Assembly (NCBI GenBank): GCA_019637435.1
Contig: JAHBVO010000003.1
Span: forward strand, 372,001-436,000
DNA length: 64,000 nucleotides
Source: Candidatus Obscuribacterales bacterium
GTDB taxonomy: Bacteria > Cyanobacteriota > Vampirovibrionia > Obscuribacterales > Obscuribacteraceae
Reading direction: 5' to 3'
In this document: positions 8,518 through 16,659 of the stretch, piece by piece
How positions within the stretch are numbered: position 1 is the first letter of the stretch
Layout of the letters: every line of letters starts with the position of its first letter
The notes under the pieces: model-generated
What the model saw: only the letters and a program-made list of their open reading frames with translations
Databases searched by the model: none
Told to the model about the DNA's origin: nothing
Made by a program: the position numbers and the translations under genes

Positions 8518-9714
8518 GTGAATAGAAACCTAGATAGGTGCCAGCCTTATCCGTTCGAAAAGCTCGCTGAATTGCTGGCTGATAGCCGTCCGGATGAATC
8601 TAAAACGCCGATCAAGTGGTCGATTGGTGAGCCCGCTCACGCCTCGCCCGAGTTCGTGAAAGAGGCTTTGAGAAACAGTCTCGACGGTTTGAGCAAGTAT
8701 CCGGTGACGATTGGTTCTCCTGAATTGCGGACGGCGATCGCAAACTGGTTGACGACCAGATTCGCTCTGCCGGCTGGTTCTCTGGACCCGGAGAAAAACG
8801 TTTTGCCGGTCTCCGGCACGCGCGAAGCGCTGTTTTCATTTGCTCAGAGCGTAGTGAACGCCGCAGCTGATGCGCTGATTCTTATGCCCAATCCGTTCTA
8901 TCAAATCTATGAAGGTGCTGCGTTTCTCGCCGACTGCGATCCGTTCTTTTTAAACCTTACTGTTGAAAACGGTTTCCAGCCCAATTTTAAGGCCGTCGAC
9001 CCGTCTGTCTGGATGCGCTGCCAGCTGCTCTATGTGTGCTCACCGTCTAATCCTACCGGTGCTTGTCTGAGCATGGAAAAGTGGCATGAGCTCCTGGCGA
9101 TAGCTGAGAAGCATGATTTCGTCATTGCTTCCGATGAGTGTTATTCCGAGATTTATTTCGATGAGACTAAACCACCCGTGGGCTTGTTGGAAGCCGCCAA
9201 CGACTATGGGCTCAGCGACTTCAAGGGATGTGTAGTGTTTCACAGTCTGTCGAAACGCTCGAATTTGCCTGGTTTGCGTTCAGGTTTTGTTGCCGGCGAC
9301 GCGAAGATCCTCGACAAATATCGCCTCTACCGCACTTATCACGGTTGCGCGTTGCCGCCGCCGACCCAGGTTGCGAGTACGGTGGCCTGGCAAGATGAAG
9401 AGCACGTCAAAGAAAATCGGAAGTTATACCGAGCGAAATTTGACGCCGTTCTCGATATCCTGCAACCGGTCATGGATGTTCAAAAGCCGCAGGCAGGGTT
9501 TTACCTCTGGCCGCATGTGCCGATTGACGATAAACTTTTCGCCAGGCGTTTATACGCAGAAGAAAACCTGGTTGTTCTGCCGGGTTCGTACATCTCTCGG
9601 GTAAGTGAAGGTGTTAACCCCGGTGCTCAGAGAGTTCGAATGGCGCTTGTGGCCCCGTTTGACGAGTGTGTCGAGGGAGCCAAACGTATGGCGGGATTGA
9701 TGAAGCGTTTGTAG
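8518..9714 (+). CDS. dapC: PLP aminotransferase class I/II, probable succinyl-DAP aminotransferase
   Basis: 398 aa, GTG start 9 bases after AAAGGA. Fold-type I PLP enzyme: CSPSNPTG (about residue 175-182), SDECYSEIYF (about 205), and the Schiff-base lysine in SLSKRSNLPGLRSGFV (about 245), then RVRMAL near the C-terminus. This resembles proteobacterial DapC (N-succinyl-L,L-DAP:2-oxoglutarate aminotransferase) more than the DapL family. Location immediately upstream of dapD and dapE supports that function. It would convert N-succinyl-2-amino-6-oxopimelate to N-succinyl-L,L-diaminopimelate in the cytoplasm. ArgD-like or MalY-like alternatives are less likely from context. Confidence 0.8.
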   Translation: MNRNLDRCQPYPFEKLAELLADSRPDESKTPIKWSIGEPAHASPEFVKEALRNSLDGLSKYPVTIGSPELRTAIANWLTTRFALPAGSLDPEKNVLPVSGTREALFSFAQSVVNAAADALILMPNPFYQIYEGAAFLADCDPFFLNLTVENGFQPNFKAVDPSVWMRCQLLYVCSPSNPTGACLSMEKWHELLAIAEKHDFVIASDECYSEIYFDETKPPVGLLEAANDYGLSDFKGCVVFHSLSKRSNLPGLRSGFVAGDAKILDKYRLYRTYHGCALPPPTQVASTVAWQDEEHVKENRKLYRAKFDAVLDILQPVMDVQKPQAGFYLWPHVPIDDKLFARRLYAEENLVVLPGSYISRVSEGVNPGAQRVRMALVAPFDECVEGAKRMAGLMKRL

Positions 9715-9800
9715 ATTCTTTATTTGAAACGGAAGACCGAATTCAGGTTTAAAACAAAAGGCCTTGAGCCGGTTTAAGCGAACAAGACTGAGGAGAAACC

Positions 9801-10622
9801 ATGTCCGACATACAATCAATTATTGAGGAAGCCTTCGACAACCGCGCCGATATAAAGCCGGGAACTGCAGACCGCAAAGTGCAAGAGGCTGTTGCTGAGG
9901 CTCTGGACCTTCTCGACGGCGGCAAAGCAAGGGTCGCCGAAAAAGTTGATGGACAGTGGCGGGTGAATGAGTGGTTGAAGAAGGCGGTTCTATTGTCATT
10001 CCGCCTGGAAGATAATACGATCATGCCGGGCGGCTATACTTCCTATTGGGACAAGGTGCCAAGCAAGTTTGCTGGATACACGGAACGCGATTTTAAGGCG
10101 GGCGGTTTTCGAATTGTTCCACCGGCAGCGGTGCGCCGCGGTTCCTTTATCGCATCGGATGTTGTCGTGATGCCCTCGTTCATCAACATCGGCGCGTATG
10201 TTGATAGTGGCACGATGGTGGACACCTGGGCGACCGTCGGCAGTTGCGCGCAGATAGGGAAGAACGTGCACTTGTCTGGCGGCGCCGGTATCGGCGGGGT
10301 GCTGGAACCATTGCAAGCCAGTCCGACGATCATCGAGGACAACTGCTTCATCGGCGCCCGTTCGGAAGTCGTCGAAGGTGTAGTCGTCGAAGAAGGCTCC
10401 GTGATTTCGATGGGCGTCTTCCTGGGGCAGAGCACGCGGATTTTCAATCGCGAAACCGGCGAAGTCACTTATGGACGAATTCCAGCAGGTTCCGTCGTGG
10501 TATCGGGCAGTTTGCCCAGTTCCGACGGTTCGTGCAGCCTCTATTGCGCGGTGATTGTGAAACAGGTGGACGCGAAGACGCGCAGCAAGGTTAGTTTAAA
10601 CGAACTGCTGCGAACGCCTTAG
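9801..10622 (+). CDS. dapD: Tetrahydrodipicolinate N-succinyltransferase
   Basis: 273 aa, the typical DapD length. It transfers succinyl from succinyl-CoA to tetrahydrodipicolinate in lysine/DAP synthesis. Visible features: N-terminal helical domain (residues 1-95), then the left-handed beta-helix with hexapeptide repeats (FINIGAYVDSGTMVDTWATV, then GKNVHLSGGAGIGGVLEP), and the family segment ARSEVVEGVVVEEGSVISMG. Ribosome site GAGGAG before the ATG. It lies 86 bases after dapC and 109 bases before dapE. Confidence 0.93.
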   Translation: MSDIQSIIEEAFDNRADIKPGTADRKVQEAVAEALDLLDGGKARVAEKVDGQWRVNEWLKKAVLLSFRLEDNTIMPGGYTSYWDKVPSKFAGYTERDFKAGGFRIVPPAAVRRGSFIASDVVVMPSFINIGAYVDSGTMVDTWATVGSCAQIGKNVHLSGGAGIGGVLEPLQASPTIIEDNCFIGARSEVVEGVVVEEGSVISMGVFLGQSTRIFNRETGEVTYGRIPAGSVVVSGSLPSSDGSCSLYCAVIVKQVDAKTRSKVSLNELLRTP

Positions 10623-10642
10623 TTGAAACCATTACTGGGTGG

Positions 10643-10720
10643 CTGGAAGTGCACCTGTTTTCATGCGAATGCCTGAGCTTGGAACCAGCACCTGATCAAC
10701 TGGAAGCGCATCTGTTTTCA
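10643..10720 (+). repeat. Imperfect 21-bp direct repeat between dapD and dapE
   Basis: Two 21-base copies (10643-10663 and 10700-10720), each beginning CTGGAAG and ending CTGTTTTCA, differ at two positions. The second lies just upstream of the dapE ribosome site (AAAGGAAAAG). The copies may mark a small duplication or a regulator binding pair; nothing more can be said. Confidence 0.5.
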
Positions 10721-10731
10721 AAAGGAAAAGT

Positions 10732-11859
10732 ATGTCTGAAACTCTGGACCTGACGATTGAGCTCGTGAAACGACCGTCGATAAGTCCCGATGACGCGGGC
10801 TGTCAGGACATTATCATCGCCAGGCTGGAGAAGCTTGGTTTCAAAATAGAACGGTTGAATTACGGTAAGACGTCCAATCTGTGGGCGACTCATGGAGAAG
10901 GCGCGCCGATTTTCGCCTTTGTGGGACACACGGATGTTGTGCCGACTGGGCCATTGGAACAATGGACATCGCCTCCGTTTGAGCCGGAAATACGCGACGG
11001 CATTTTGTATGGCAGGGGAGTTGCCGATATGAAGTGCGGAGTGGCTGCTTTCGTGACCGCTGTTGAACGTTTTTTGCGCGCAGAGGGTTCGCATAAGGGG
11101 ACGCTTGCGTTACTGCTCACAAGCGACGAGGAAGCCGATGCCAGCGACGGGACGATCAAGGTCGTCGAGCACCTTACTTCAAAAGGGATCAAAATCGATT
11201 ACTGCCTCGTTGGAGAGCCAAGTTCATCTGACACCATTGGCGATACTATTAAAAACGGACGGCGCGGCTCGCTCCACTGTTTATTGAAGATCAAAGGGCA
11301 GCAGGGTCACGTAGCCTATCCGGACAAGGCGCTCAATCCTGTCCACAAAGCCCTGGCTGCGTTGCACGAACTGACCGCCAAAGAGTGGGACAAAGGGAAT
11401 AAATACTTTCCGCCGACCTCGTTTCAGATTTCAAATATCCATGCGGGAACAGGCGCCGATAACGTGATCCCAGGTGAATTGGACATCGTTTCGAACTTCC
11501 GTTTTTCAACCGAGCAAACAGCGGAAGGTCTGCAAGCGGCAATAGAAGCTATCCTTGATAAACACGACTTGGAGTACGATGCAAAATTCAGATTGTCCGG
11601 CCATCCGTTCCTGACAGATGGAGGGAAACTTCTGGATGCTGTCGTTGCCAGCATCAGAGAAACCGTTGGAATTGAAACAACATTGTCCACAGCTGGAGGT
11701 ACATCGGACGGGCGTCTCGTGGCGCCAACCGGCGCGGAAGTTGTTGAACTTGGTGTAATTAACGCTTCGATACACAAAATCAATGAACATGCAGATGTAC
11801 GCCAGATGGACATATTGAGCGATATGTTCGAATTGATTATGCAAAAAATGCTGCGTTAG
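10732..11859 (+). CDS. dapE: Succinyl-diaminopimelate desuccinylase
   Basis: 375 aa, matching DapE length. M20 zinc hydrolase that releases succinate from N-succinyl-L,L-DAP to give L,L-DAP. Motifs: FVGHTDVVPTG (about residues 62-72), GRGVADMKCGVAAF (about 97-110), TSDEEADA (catalytic Glu, about 128-135), KGQQGHVAYPD, and a C-terminal INASIHKINEH with the last metal ligand. Good ribosome site (AAAGGAAAAG). Last gene of the dap cluster; the stop codon lies inside a perfect 12-base palindrome. Confidence 0.93.
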   Translation: MSETLDLTIELVKRPSISPDDAGCQDIIIARLEKLGFKIERLNYGKTSNLWATHGEGAPIFAFVGHTDVVPTGPLEQWTSPPFEPEIRDGILYGRGVADMKCGVAAFVTAVERFLRAEGSHKGTLALLLTSDEEADASDGTIKVVEHLTSKGIKIDYCLVGEPSSSDTIGDTIKNGRRGSLHCLLKIKGQQGHVAYPDKALNPVHKALAALHELTAKEWDKGNKYFPPTSFQISNIHAGTGADNVIPGELDIVSNFRFSTEQTAEGLQAAIEAILDKHDLEYDAKFRLSGHPFLTDGGKLLDAVVASIRETVGIETTLSTAGGTSDGRLVAPTGAEVVELGVINASIHKINEHADVRQMDILSDMFELIMQKMLR

Positions 11860-11866
11860 CGCTAAC
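11855..11866. promoter_or_regulatory. Perfect 12-bp palindrome at the end of dapE
   Basis: GTTAGCGCTAAC overlaps the dapE TAG stop. Related strings recur close by (GCTAGCGCG at about 11873 and GCGCTAAC followed by GCGCTAGTCGC near 12134). The group could be a weak terminator or binding sites for an unknown regulator. Confidence 0.35.
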
Positions 11867-12503
11867 ACGAAAAGCTAGCGCGAACCCCCGGGAGTGTTAC
11901 CTGGAAAGCGCCCGCGGCATCGATTCTGTTTGAATTTCCAGGATTATGTATTTTCTAGTGCATACTTTTTCGAGCCCAATATCAGTGAAACGGTCTGTTC
12001 GCGCCAGTCGCGTAACGTCAAGTCTTTGTTAGAAGCAGGGGCGGATAATGTTTTTTCTGCGTGCGATTAGTTAACGAAGCCCTGAAAAGTTCGACTGGGT
12101 GGGTCATTTGTGGTTTACTCAATAAAAGTATTAATGCGCGCTAACTTCGCGCTAGTCGCTGCTTTGCCTTAACAAATGGGCGTCTCCGCTTGGTTCCTAT
12201 ATAGACGATTGGAGATAGTAATTGCGTTTCTTCCCAACTCACTTTTTTCATCGGCAATCCCGCAAACGTACCAATAGGAACCCCCAACAACCGATACAAC
12301 TGAAGAGCTTGCTCTCCCGACTTGCACCGCGATGCCGAGCGCACCCGTTCCCGATGCGCACCGCCACCTGAGCGCACCCGTTCCTTCTGCAAAACAGCGA
12401 CGCCGAGCATACTCCCGTCGTGTCCCGCTTTAGCCAGAGACCATGTGCCGCAAAGCCATGGCGTCTGAATACTCTCAACCGCCGAAAACCTAGGAGGTCG
12501 CCA
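11867..12503. other. Intergenic region with short direct repeats
   Basis: No gene I can support; the long minus-strand frame from 12141 is mostly the antisense of the gene at 12504. There is a 15-base direct repeat, GAGCGCACCCGTTCC, at 12337 and 12370 within a GC-rich stretch. AGGAGG at 12492 is the ribosome site of the next gene. Confidence 0.4.
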
Positions 12504-12842
12504 ATGACCACGCTTGCACAATCCAAGATTATTCGCGAGTATCCCCTGCCCTGTGGTCCGGAAGTGGTCTGCTATGACTTCACCGGCAACTGGCAAGTAC
12601 TCCGCGTCGAGGCTCGCTTCGCGAAGCCGAACCTCTACGTGCTCGAAGACGCCGTCGGTCCGAGGACGTCCGTCGAATTCGCTGTCGTCAACACCAATGC
12701 GCCGTTCGACGGTGAAGCGGTGCTCGCCGGCGGCAACAGCTACCTGGGCTCGTACCTCGTTCACGTGCCCACGAACGTTCTGCACGTGTTCGGTCCGACC
12801 AGCGCGCAGCACGTCGAGAACGCCGCCGCCACTGTGGCCTGA
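12504..12842 (+). CDS. DUF7352-like small protein
   Basis: 112 aa, ATG with a near-ideal AGGAGG. The pattern (opening IIREYPLPCGPEV, then WQVLRVEARFAKPNLYVL, ending GSYLVHVPTNVLHVFG) follows the DUF7352 domain, a short beta-rich protein common in phages and plasmids, where the typical ending is G-x-Y-x-G-T-x(6)-L-V-x-H-V-F-E. Recognition is by pattern only and function is unknown. Codon use is strongly C/G-ending, unlike the neighbouring dap genes and the regulator downstream, suggesting a different origin or expression class. Confidence 0.7.
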   Translation: MTTLAQSKIIREYPLPCGPEVVCYDFTGNWQVLRVEARFAKPNLYVLEDAVGPRTSVEFAVVNTNAPFDGEAVLAGGNSYLGSYLVHVPTNVLHVFGPTSAQHVENAAATVA

Positions 12843-12854
12843 GCGCGCAAGGGC

Positions 12855-13003
12855 GGTTCGTCCTCAATGACGAACTGACACGGGCGCACTCTCAGGTCGC
12901 TCTTCGCAGCGAGCTTGGTCTCGGTGACAAGCTCTGCTGTTTCGCCCAATACAAGCTCTGTTGTTCGTCCAACGACAAGGATCGCCGTTATCCGGCGGTC
13001 CTT
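12855..13003 (+). terminator. Hairpin series ending in a terminator
   Basis: After the stop at 12842 come GTTCGTC/GACGAAC (12855-12874), TCGCT/AGCGA near 12900, two imperfect 21-base direct repeats around ACAAGCTCTG (12927 and 12951), and the strongest stem AAGGATCGCC/GGCGGTCCTT (12977-13003) followed by GTTTGTT. The last is a plausible rho-independent terminator. Further on, TTACTATA at about 13081 resembles the CTACTATA motif found after other hairpins. Confidence 0.6.
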
Positions 13004-13140
13004 GTTTGTTGGCGTTGTTACGGGTGCTACTTGCGACGCGATTTTTTGTTTTGGATAGATTCTTTCTTTTTTTGCGCGATTACTATAGCATGTCGCAGGA
13101 AGAATTTTGCTTTCAGTTGTTTAATTGCTTCAAGTCAGAG

Positions 13141-13848
13141 CTACTTCAGGAAGCCCTGTCTAAGCGCTTTTACAGCCGCTTGCGTGCGGTCCGTCACCGC
13201 CAGTTTGTTTAGAATATGGGTCATGTGACTCTTCACTGTGTCAATACGGACGTTCAACATCTCGGCGATGGAGTTGTTCGAGTGACCGTTTACGACCATT
13301 TGAAGTACTTCCAATTCACGCTCTGTCAGAGGGTTGCGAGTGTCCTTCGCTGTCTTCTGGTCTGCGGATTTTTCTGCGGCGTGCTCTACAGATGTTTTTA
13401 CAACCCTTCTGGCAATTTGAGGATCTAGCCAGCAGCCGCCGCTTTTGACGGTTTCTATCGCCTGGCAAAGTCGCTCAACAGAGCTTTCTTTGATGCAGTA
13501 TCCATCGGCGCCCGCGGCGAGTGCCGCGAACATGTGTTCTTCGACATCATTTGAAGTTAGTATCAGAATACACGTGTTAGGCATTTCCGATTTGATTTTT
13601 CGAGTGGCTTCGATGCCATCCATAACGGGCATGCGGATGTCCATGAGCACTACATCTGGGGCTGCTTCACGGCATTTCTCTACGGCAGACTTGCCGTTCG
13701 ATGCTTCGGCGATAATTGAAAATTGTGGCAAGGCGCGAAGTAGGGTTTTCAAGCCGAATCGAATAATCTCTTGATCGTCCGCGACTAACAGTGTGATGGT
13801 TTCATCGTCTCTTTTAGATTGCTCATGAAGTTGTCGCTTTCTGTGCAT
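13141..13848 (-). CDS. LuxR/NarL-family response regulator
   Basis: 235 aa. N-terminal receiver domain: acidic pair in LLVADDQEIIRFG, phosphoacceptor Asp in VVLMDIRMPVMDG (about residue 75), Thr/Ser in ILTSND, Lys in YCIKES. A linker (about 148-168) is followed by a C-terminal GerE helix-turn-helix: LTERELEVLQMVVNGHSN, then DTVKSHMTHILNKL. It should bind DNA on phosphorylation and regulate transcription; no partner kinase is adjacent. The start at 13848 (ATG) lacks a clear ribosome site; a later start nearer the receiver core is possible. Confidence 0.88.
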   Translation of the reverse strand: MHRKRQLHEQSKRDDETITLLVADDQEIIRFGLKTLLRALPQFSIIAEASNGKSAVEKCREAAPDVVLMDIRMPVMDGIEATRKIKSEMPNTCILILTSNDVEEHMFAALAAGADGYCIKESSVERLCQAIETVKSGGCWLDPQIARRVVKTSVEHAAEKSADQKTAKDTRNPLTERELEVLQMVVNGHSNNSIAEMLNVRIDTVKSHMTHILNKLAVTDRTQAAVKALRQGFLK

Positions 13849-13857
13849 AATTTGCAA

Positions 13858-14386
13858 AACTTTTTTATGGCGATATCGTAGCGAAGGGTTTCCTGATTGA
13901 ATTCAATCGCTTGATCTAAACCGAAGAAGCGCTTTGGTAGTGGCATTTGCCTGGTGACCGGCCACTCAGCCTTCTTATGTTTCAGCGCTCCGGCTCAAAC
14001 AAATCGACGTCGTGGTCAGCTATGGGTTCGCGTACCTGCAGAAACAAGAATAACGCGATCTTCTGGTGTCCGTGTCCCCGAAGGAGCCACCGTTCCGGGA
14101 TTCCTGTCAAGCGCATCTATGATCAGTCACTCAGTGCTTGAACGAGTGTTTCCAAAGTGTTTCCAGTGTTACCGATTCAATTATTAGCCGAACGGCCATG
14201 AAATGTTTGAAACTTAGTATAGTAGCAAATTCGAAAATAAGCATAGTATCTGATTGCGATTGCGCGATTGCACGATTGCGATTCGCGTGCGTTCGATCTT
14301 CGATTTGATCGCACGCGCATTTGGTTTGCAAATATCAGGAGGAGTTTATCGAGCTAATTTCGTCTTCTAAACACCGTTCGATGCAT
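13858..14386. other. Intergenic region with TATAGTAG, GATTGC repeats and hairpin
   Basis: No gene. TATAGTAG lies at 14218-14225. It is followed by tandem GATTGC-type hexamers (14250-14285) and a hairpin (GCGTGCG with GATC pairing to GATCGCACGC, about 14285-14320), which sits just beyond the 3' end of the minus-strand amidase gene. This is the same order (gene end, hairpin, CTACTATA in gene orientation) seen at many gene ends in the window. Confidence 0.5.
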
Positions 14387-15244
14387 TTACCCGAGACTGC
14401 GTCGGCATGCGGGATGCGGGCGGTCTTTTCCGGGTTGCAGTTTGAAATAGTTGATCACGCCCTGGGAAATCGTTCGGGCTTCTCTGGCCAGGTGCGATGG
14501 AGAGCTCATGAGCGCCCGATCTTGGGGGTTCATGGCGTTTGCCGCTTCGACTAGCACTCCCACGGCATTGACGCCGCGAAGACCTTTTAGCTGACCGTTT
14601 TGAGTAGTTGTGTCGCTGTTTATGCACTGGGAAACATTGGCACGCTCGCGAACTTGCCAGGCTGAGCCTTGAATCGACTTAGCCAACGGCATTGCCTGAT
14701 CCCATTTATTGTCGGCGATGTAGACACACTGACCGCCCTTCTTTGAGTTATCCATATCGTGATGAATGCTCAAGTAAATCGAGTCGTCGCAATACTTTGA
14801 TATGTCGTTATTTACTACTGCGTTGCGGCGAGCCAGATCTTCTTGCTTCGGAACCGGAGGCGGCTTTTGCTCGCTAAACGGATTCCACGTCGGAATCACC
14901 TGAAAACCCGCATCAATCAAGTTCCGCGCGACCATCTTGCCGACGGCGGTGTTGAGCTGGCACTCGGTGTAGTCTTTGGTGACGAAACCCTGGTCTACCT
15001 TGCCGGTAAATGGGTCTTTCTCTGCGCTGGTGCAGTGACCGACATCGAGGTAAACGGTCTTTGTTGAAGTTTGTTTTGCTTGTGCGACGTCAAACGGTTG
15101 GTCGCTTGCCGGTGTCGCTGAGCTCTCTTGGGTAGCTGGGTTTGCGCTTTTCGAAGGAGGCGTGAAGTCTTGAATGTCGGTTATGTTTAAACCGGGCTGG
15201 GTCTGCTTCGTATCAGCTTTTGCGTCTAGTTGTTCGAATGGCAT
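14387..15244 (-). CDS. N-acetylmuramoyl-L-alanine amidase (amidase_3)
   Basis: 285 aa. Zinc amidase_3 fold that cleaves the amide between N-acetylmuramic acid and L-alanine of peptidoglycan. Visible: VYLDVGHC (first His ligand, about residue 65-72), ECQLNTAVGKMVARNLIDAG, LARRNAVVNN, the SIHHD motif (about 160), and the catalytic-Glu-like segment GVLVEAANAMNP (about 240). Residues 1-60 form a Pro/Thr/Ser/Gln-rich leader with no clear signal peptide, so export route is uncertain. Ribosome site AGGAAC precedes the ATG. Confidence 0.82.
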   Translation of the reverse strand: MPFEQLDAKADTKQTQPGLNITDIQDFTPPSKSANPATQESSATPASDQPFDVAQAKQTSTKTVYLDVGHCTSAEKDPFTGKVDQGFVTKDYTECQLNTAVGKMVARNLIDAGFQVIPTWNPFSEQKPPPVPKQEDLARRNAVVNNDISKYCDDSIYLSIHHDMDNSKKGGQCVYIADNKWDQAMPLAKSIQGSAWQVRERANVSQCINSDTTTQNGQLKGLRGVNAVGVLVEAANAMNPQDRALMSSPSHLAREARTISQGVINYFKLQPGKDRPHPACRRSLG

Positions 15245-15351
15245 AGAATCGTTCCTGAGCGGTGCTGCGTTCCTGAACGATACAAACCCAACGTGACCCG
15301 TCCGTGACAGCTTCCGACTATTGGAGCCATGTTCCGTGACGTGACAGCTGT

Positions 15352-15619
15352 CTACTATAAAAGACCGCAGAGCGAGTTACGGTTTTATGCTCCGAAACGC
15401 AGGTGGCGCAAGCTATTCCAGCAACTGCTTATTGCTCAGTTATCAAATTGAGCATTTTTGTCTACGGATCGTAGACGCTTTTCCGAAAATCCGTCTACGA
15501 GAGAAAGACAAATGTCGCTGCTCTCGCTGTTTGTCATCGAAAGTGGGCTCGGTAAGGCCCACTGAGACCGGTTTTTGGGCTTTGTGAGAGAAAAAGAGGT
15601 ATACGAAAGAGTATAGTAG
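15352..15619. repeat. CTACTATA-bounded repeat element with nested palindrome
   Basis: Bounded by CTACTATA (15352-15359) and its inverse TATAGTAG (15612-15619). Inside, 15453-15514 holds GTCTACG, its complement CGTAGAC three bases later, an AT-rich core, then CGTCTACG, enclosed by an outer stem CATTT(TT)GTCT/AGACAAATG. A second hairpin AGTGGGC/GCCCACT lies at 15542-15563. The layout matches elements at 24585, 33367, 37878, 49050 and 53557. It may be a MITE-like unit, a structured RNA, or paired promoters facing outward. Confidence 0.6.
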
Positions 15620-15633
15620 GCAGTGGGGAGGGG

Positions 15634-15673
15634 GAGAACCGCATGGTGCCGGTGGGCAGACCATGCGGTTCTC
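15634..15673 (-). terminator. Terminator hairpin of the acyltransferase gene
   Basis: A perfect 14-base stem (GAGAACCGCATGGT and its complement) around a 12-base loop ends 6 bases before the stop codon at 15680. It lies between that gene and TATAGTAG at 15612. Confidence 0.65.
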
Positions 15674-15679
15674 GGGGCG

Positions 15680-16594
15680 TCAGACCGTCGCTTTGACCGG
15701 TCGCTTGAGCGACTCGTCAGCCTGTTGCGACAGTTCGACAATGCGGTCGAAGACGACCGTCATGGCTGCCTTGTAGTCGTTCGGCAAATCTTCGACGGGG
15801 ATGGGCTTGCCGAATGCGATGGCGGCGCCGTACATCGTTTCGCCGTAGAAGTCGCGGAACTTCTTCCAGCCCAAGCCTTCGAGCAGCCGCTGCAGCCAGG
15901 TTGCGTGCGTCGGGTCGCGGTCGTAGGCGATGGCGGCCGGCAGGAAGGCCACTGGGCGGCTGCTCTTCTCGGCGGTTTTCTTGCCGATCATGAGCGCGCC
16001 GTCGAAGAATTGTTCGCGCTTCAAAACGTTGTCGCGGATGAGCTGTCCCTGCGGAAAGACGATGGCATCACTATCTTCGTCTTGTTGCATGATGCGAATC
16101 ATGCCGCGCAGAGCCGCACTCGGATTCTTGTCGTGGTGCACTGCGATGACGCCGAGCCAGGCGGCCGCCGGCACGCGGATGCCGAAGATTTGCGTGACTG
16201 CCATCAAAGCCCGCACCACCCGCAGTCGCAAGCTGGTCGGGATGATAAGCACATCGCGCTCCGTCTGGTGGTTGATGAGGATGATCAGTCGCCGCTTGTC
16301 TCTCATGTGGTGAGAACCGATGCGCTTGATCGGACCGATATAGCGCCACGCCATGAAGTTGAAAGCGATCAGTCGGGCGATGCGCGCAAAGATCGGCGCG
16401 CGCGGGGTGACGTAGCCGGGCTGTTCCACCAGCTTCTTTCCCTCGCGCCACCAGAAGCGGACCCGATAGGCGAGCCCGCCGAGGGCCGCTAGTGCCAGGA
16501 GACCGCCGACGATCCACAGCGCCAGGGCGCCGTCGAAAAGAAGAGCCGACTGTCCGTTGGCTCCTTCAAACAGCCGAATCGTGTTGAGTTCCAT
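15680..16594 (-). CDS. PlsC-type lysophospholipid acyltransferase
   Basis: 304 aa. One membrane segment at residues about 20-45, then a PlsC domain: NHQTERD (the H-x4-D catalytic motif, about residue 107-113), FPQGQ (substrate-binding block, about 180), and GKPIPVEDLP near 265. The family transfers an acyl chain to a lysophospholipid or glycerol-3-phosphate derivative at the inner membrane. It directly follows the AMP-binding synthetase gene on the same strand (65-base gap). In Enterobacteria these two activities are fused in Aas, so this pair looks like a split acyl-ACP synthetase/lysophospholipid acyltransferase system. C/G-ending codons. Confidence 0.82.
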   Translation of the reverse strand: MELNTIRLFEGANGQSALLFDGALALWIVGGLLALAALGGLAYRVRFWWREGKKLVEQPGYVTPRAPIFARIARLIAFNFMAWRYIGPIKRIGSHHMRDKRRLIILINHQTERDVLIIPTSLRLRVVRALMAVTQIFGIRVPAAAWLGVIAVHHDKNPSAALRGMIRIMQQDEDSDAIVFPQGQLIRDNVLKREQFFDGALMIGKKTAEKSSRPVAFLPAAIAYDRDPTHATWLQRLLEGLGWKKFRDFYGETMYGAAIAFGKPIPVEDLPNDYKAAMTVVFDRIVELSQQADESLKRPVKATV

Positions 16595-16659
16595 GATAGG
16601 TTCTGTTCTCCTACTCTATTTCTTGAGGTGAAGGTGAATTAGATTTGAGCGGAGTCGCC

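Noticed and set aside
12141..12812. 223-codon minus-strand frame across the DUF7352-like gene
   Set aside because: Antisense of a gene with an ideal ribosome site; the part beyond the gene has no start signal or recognisable composition.
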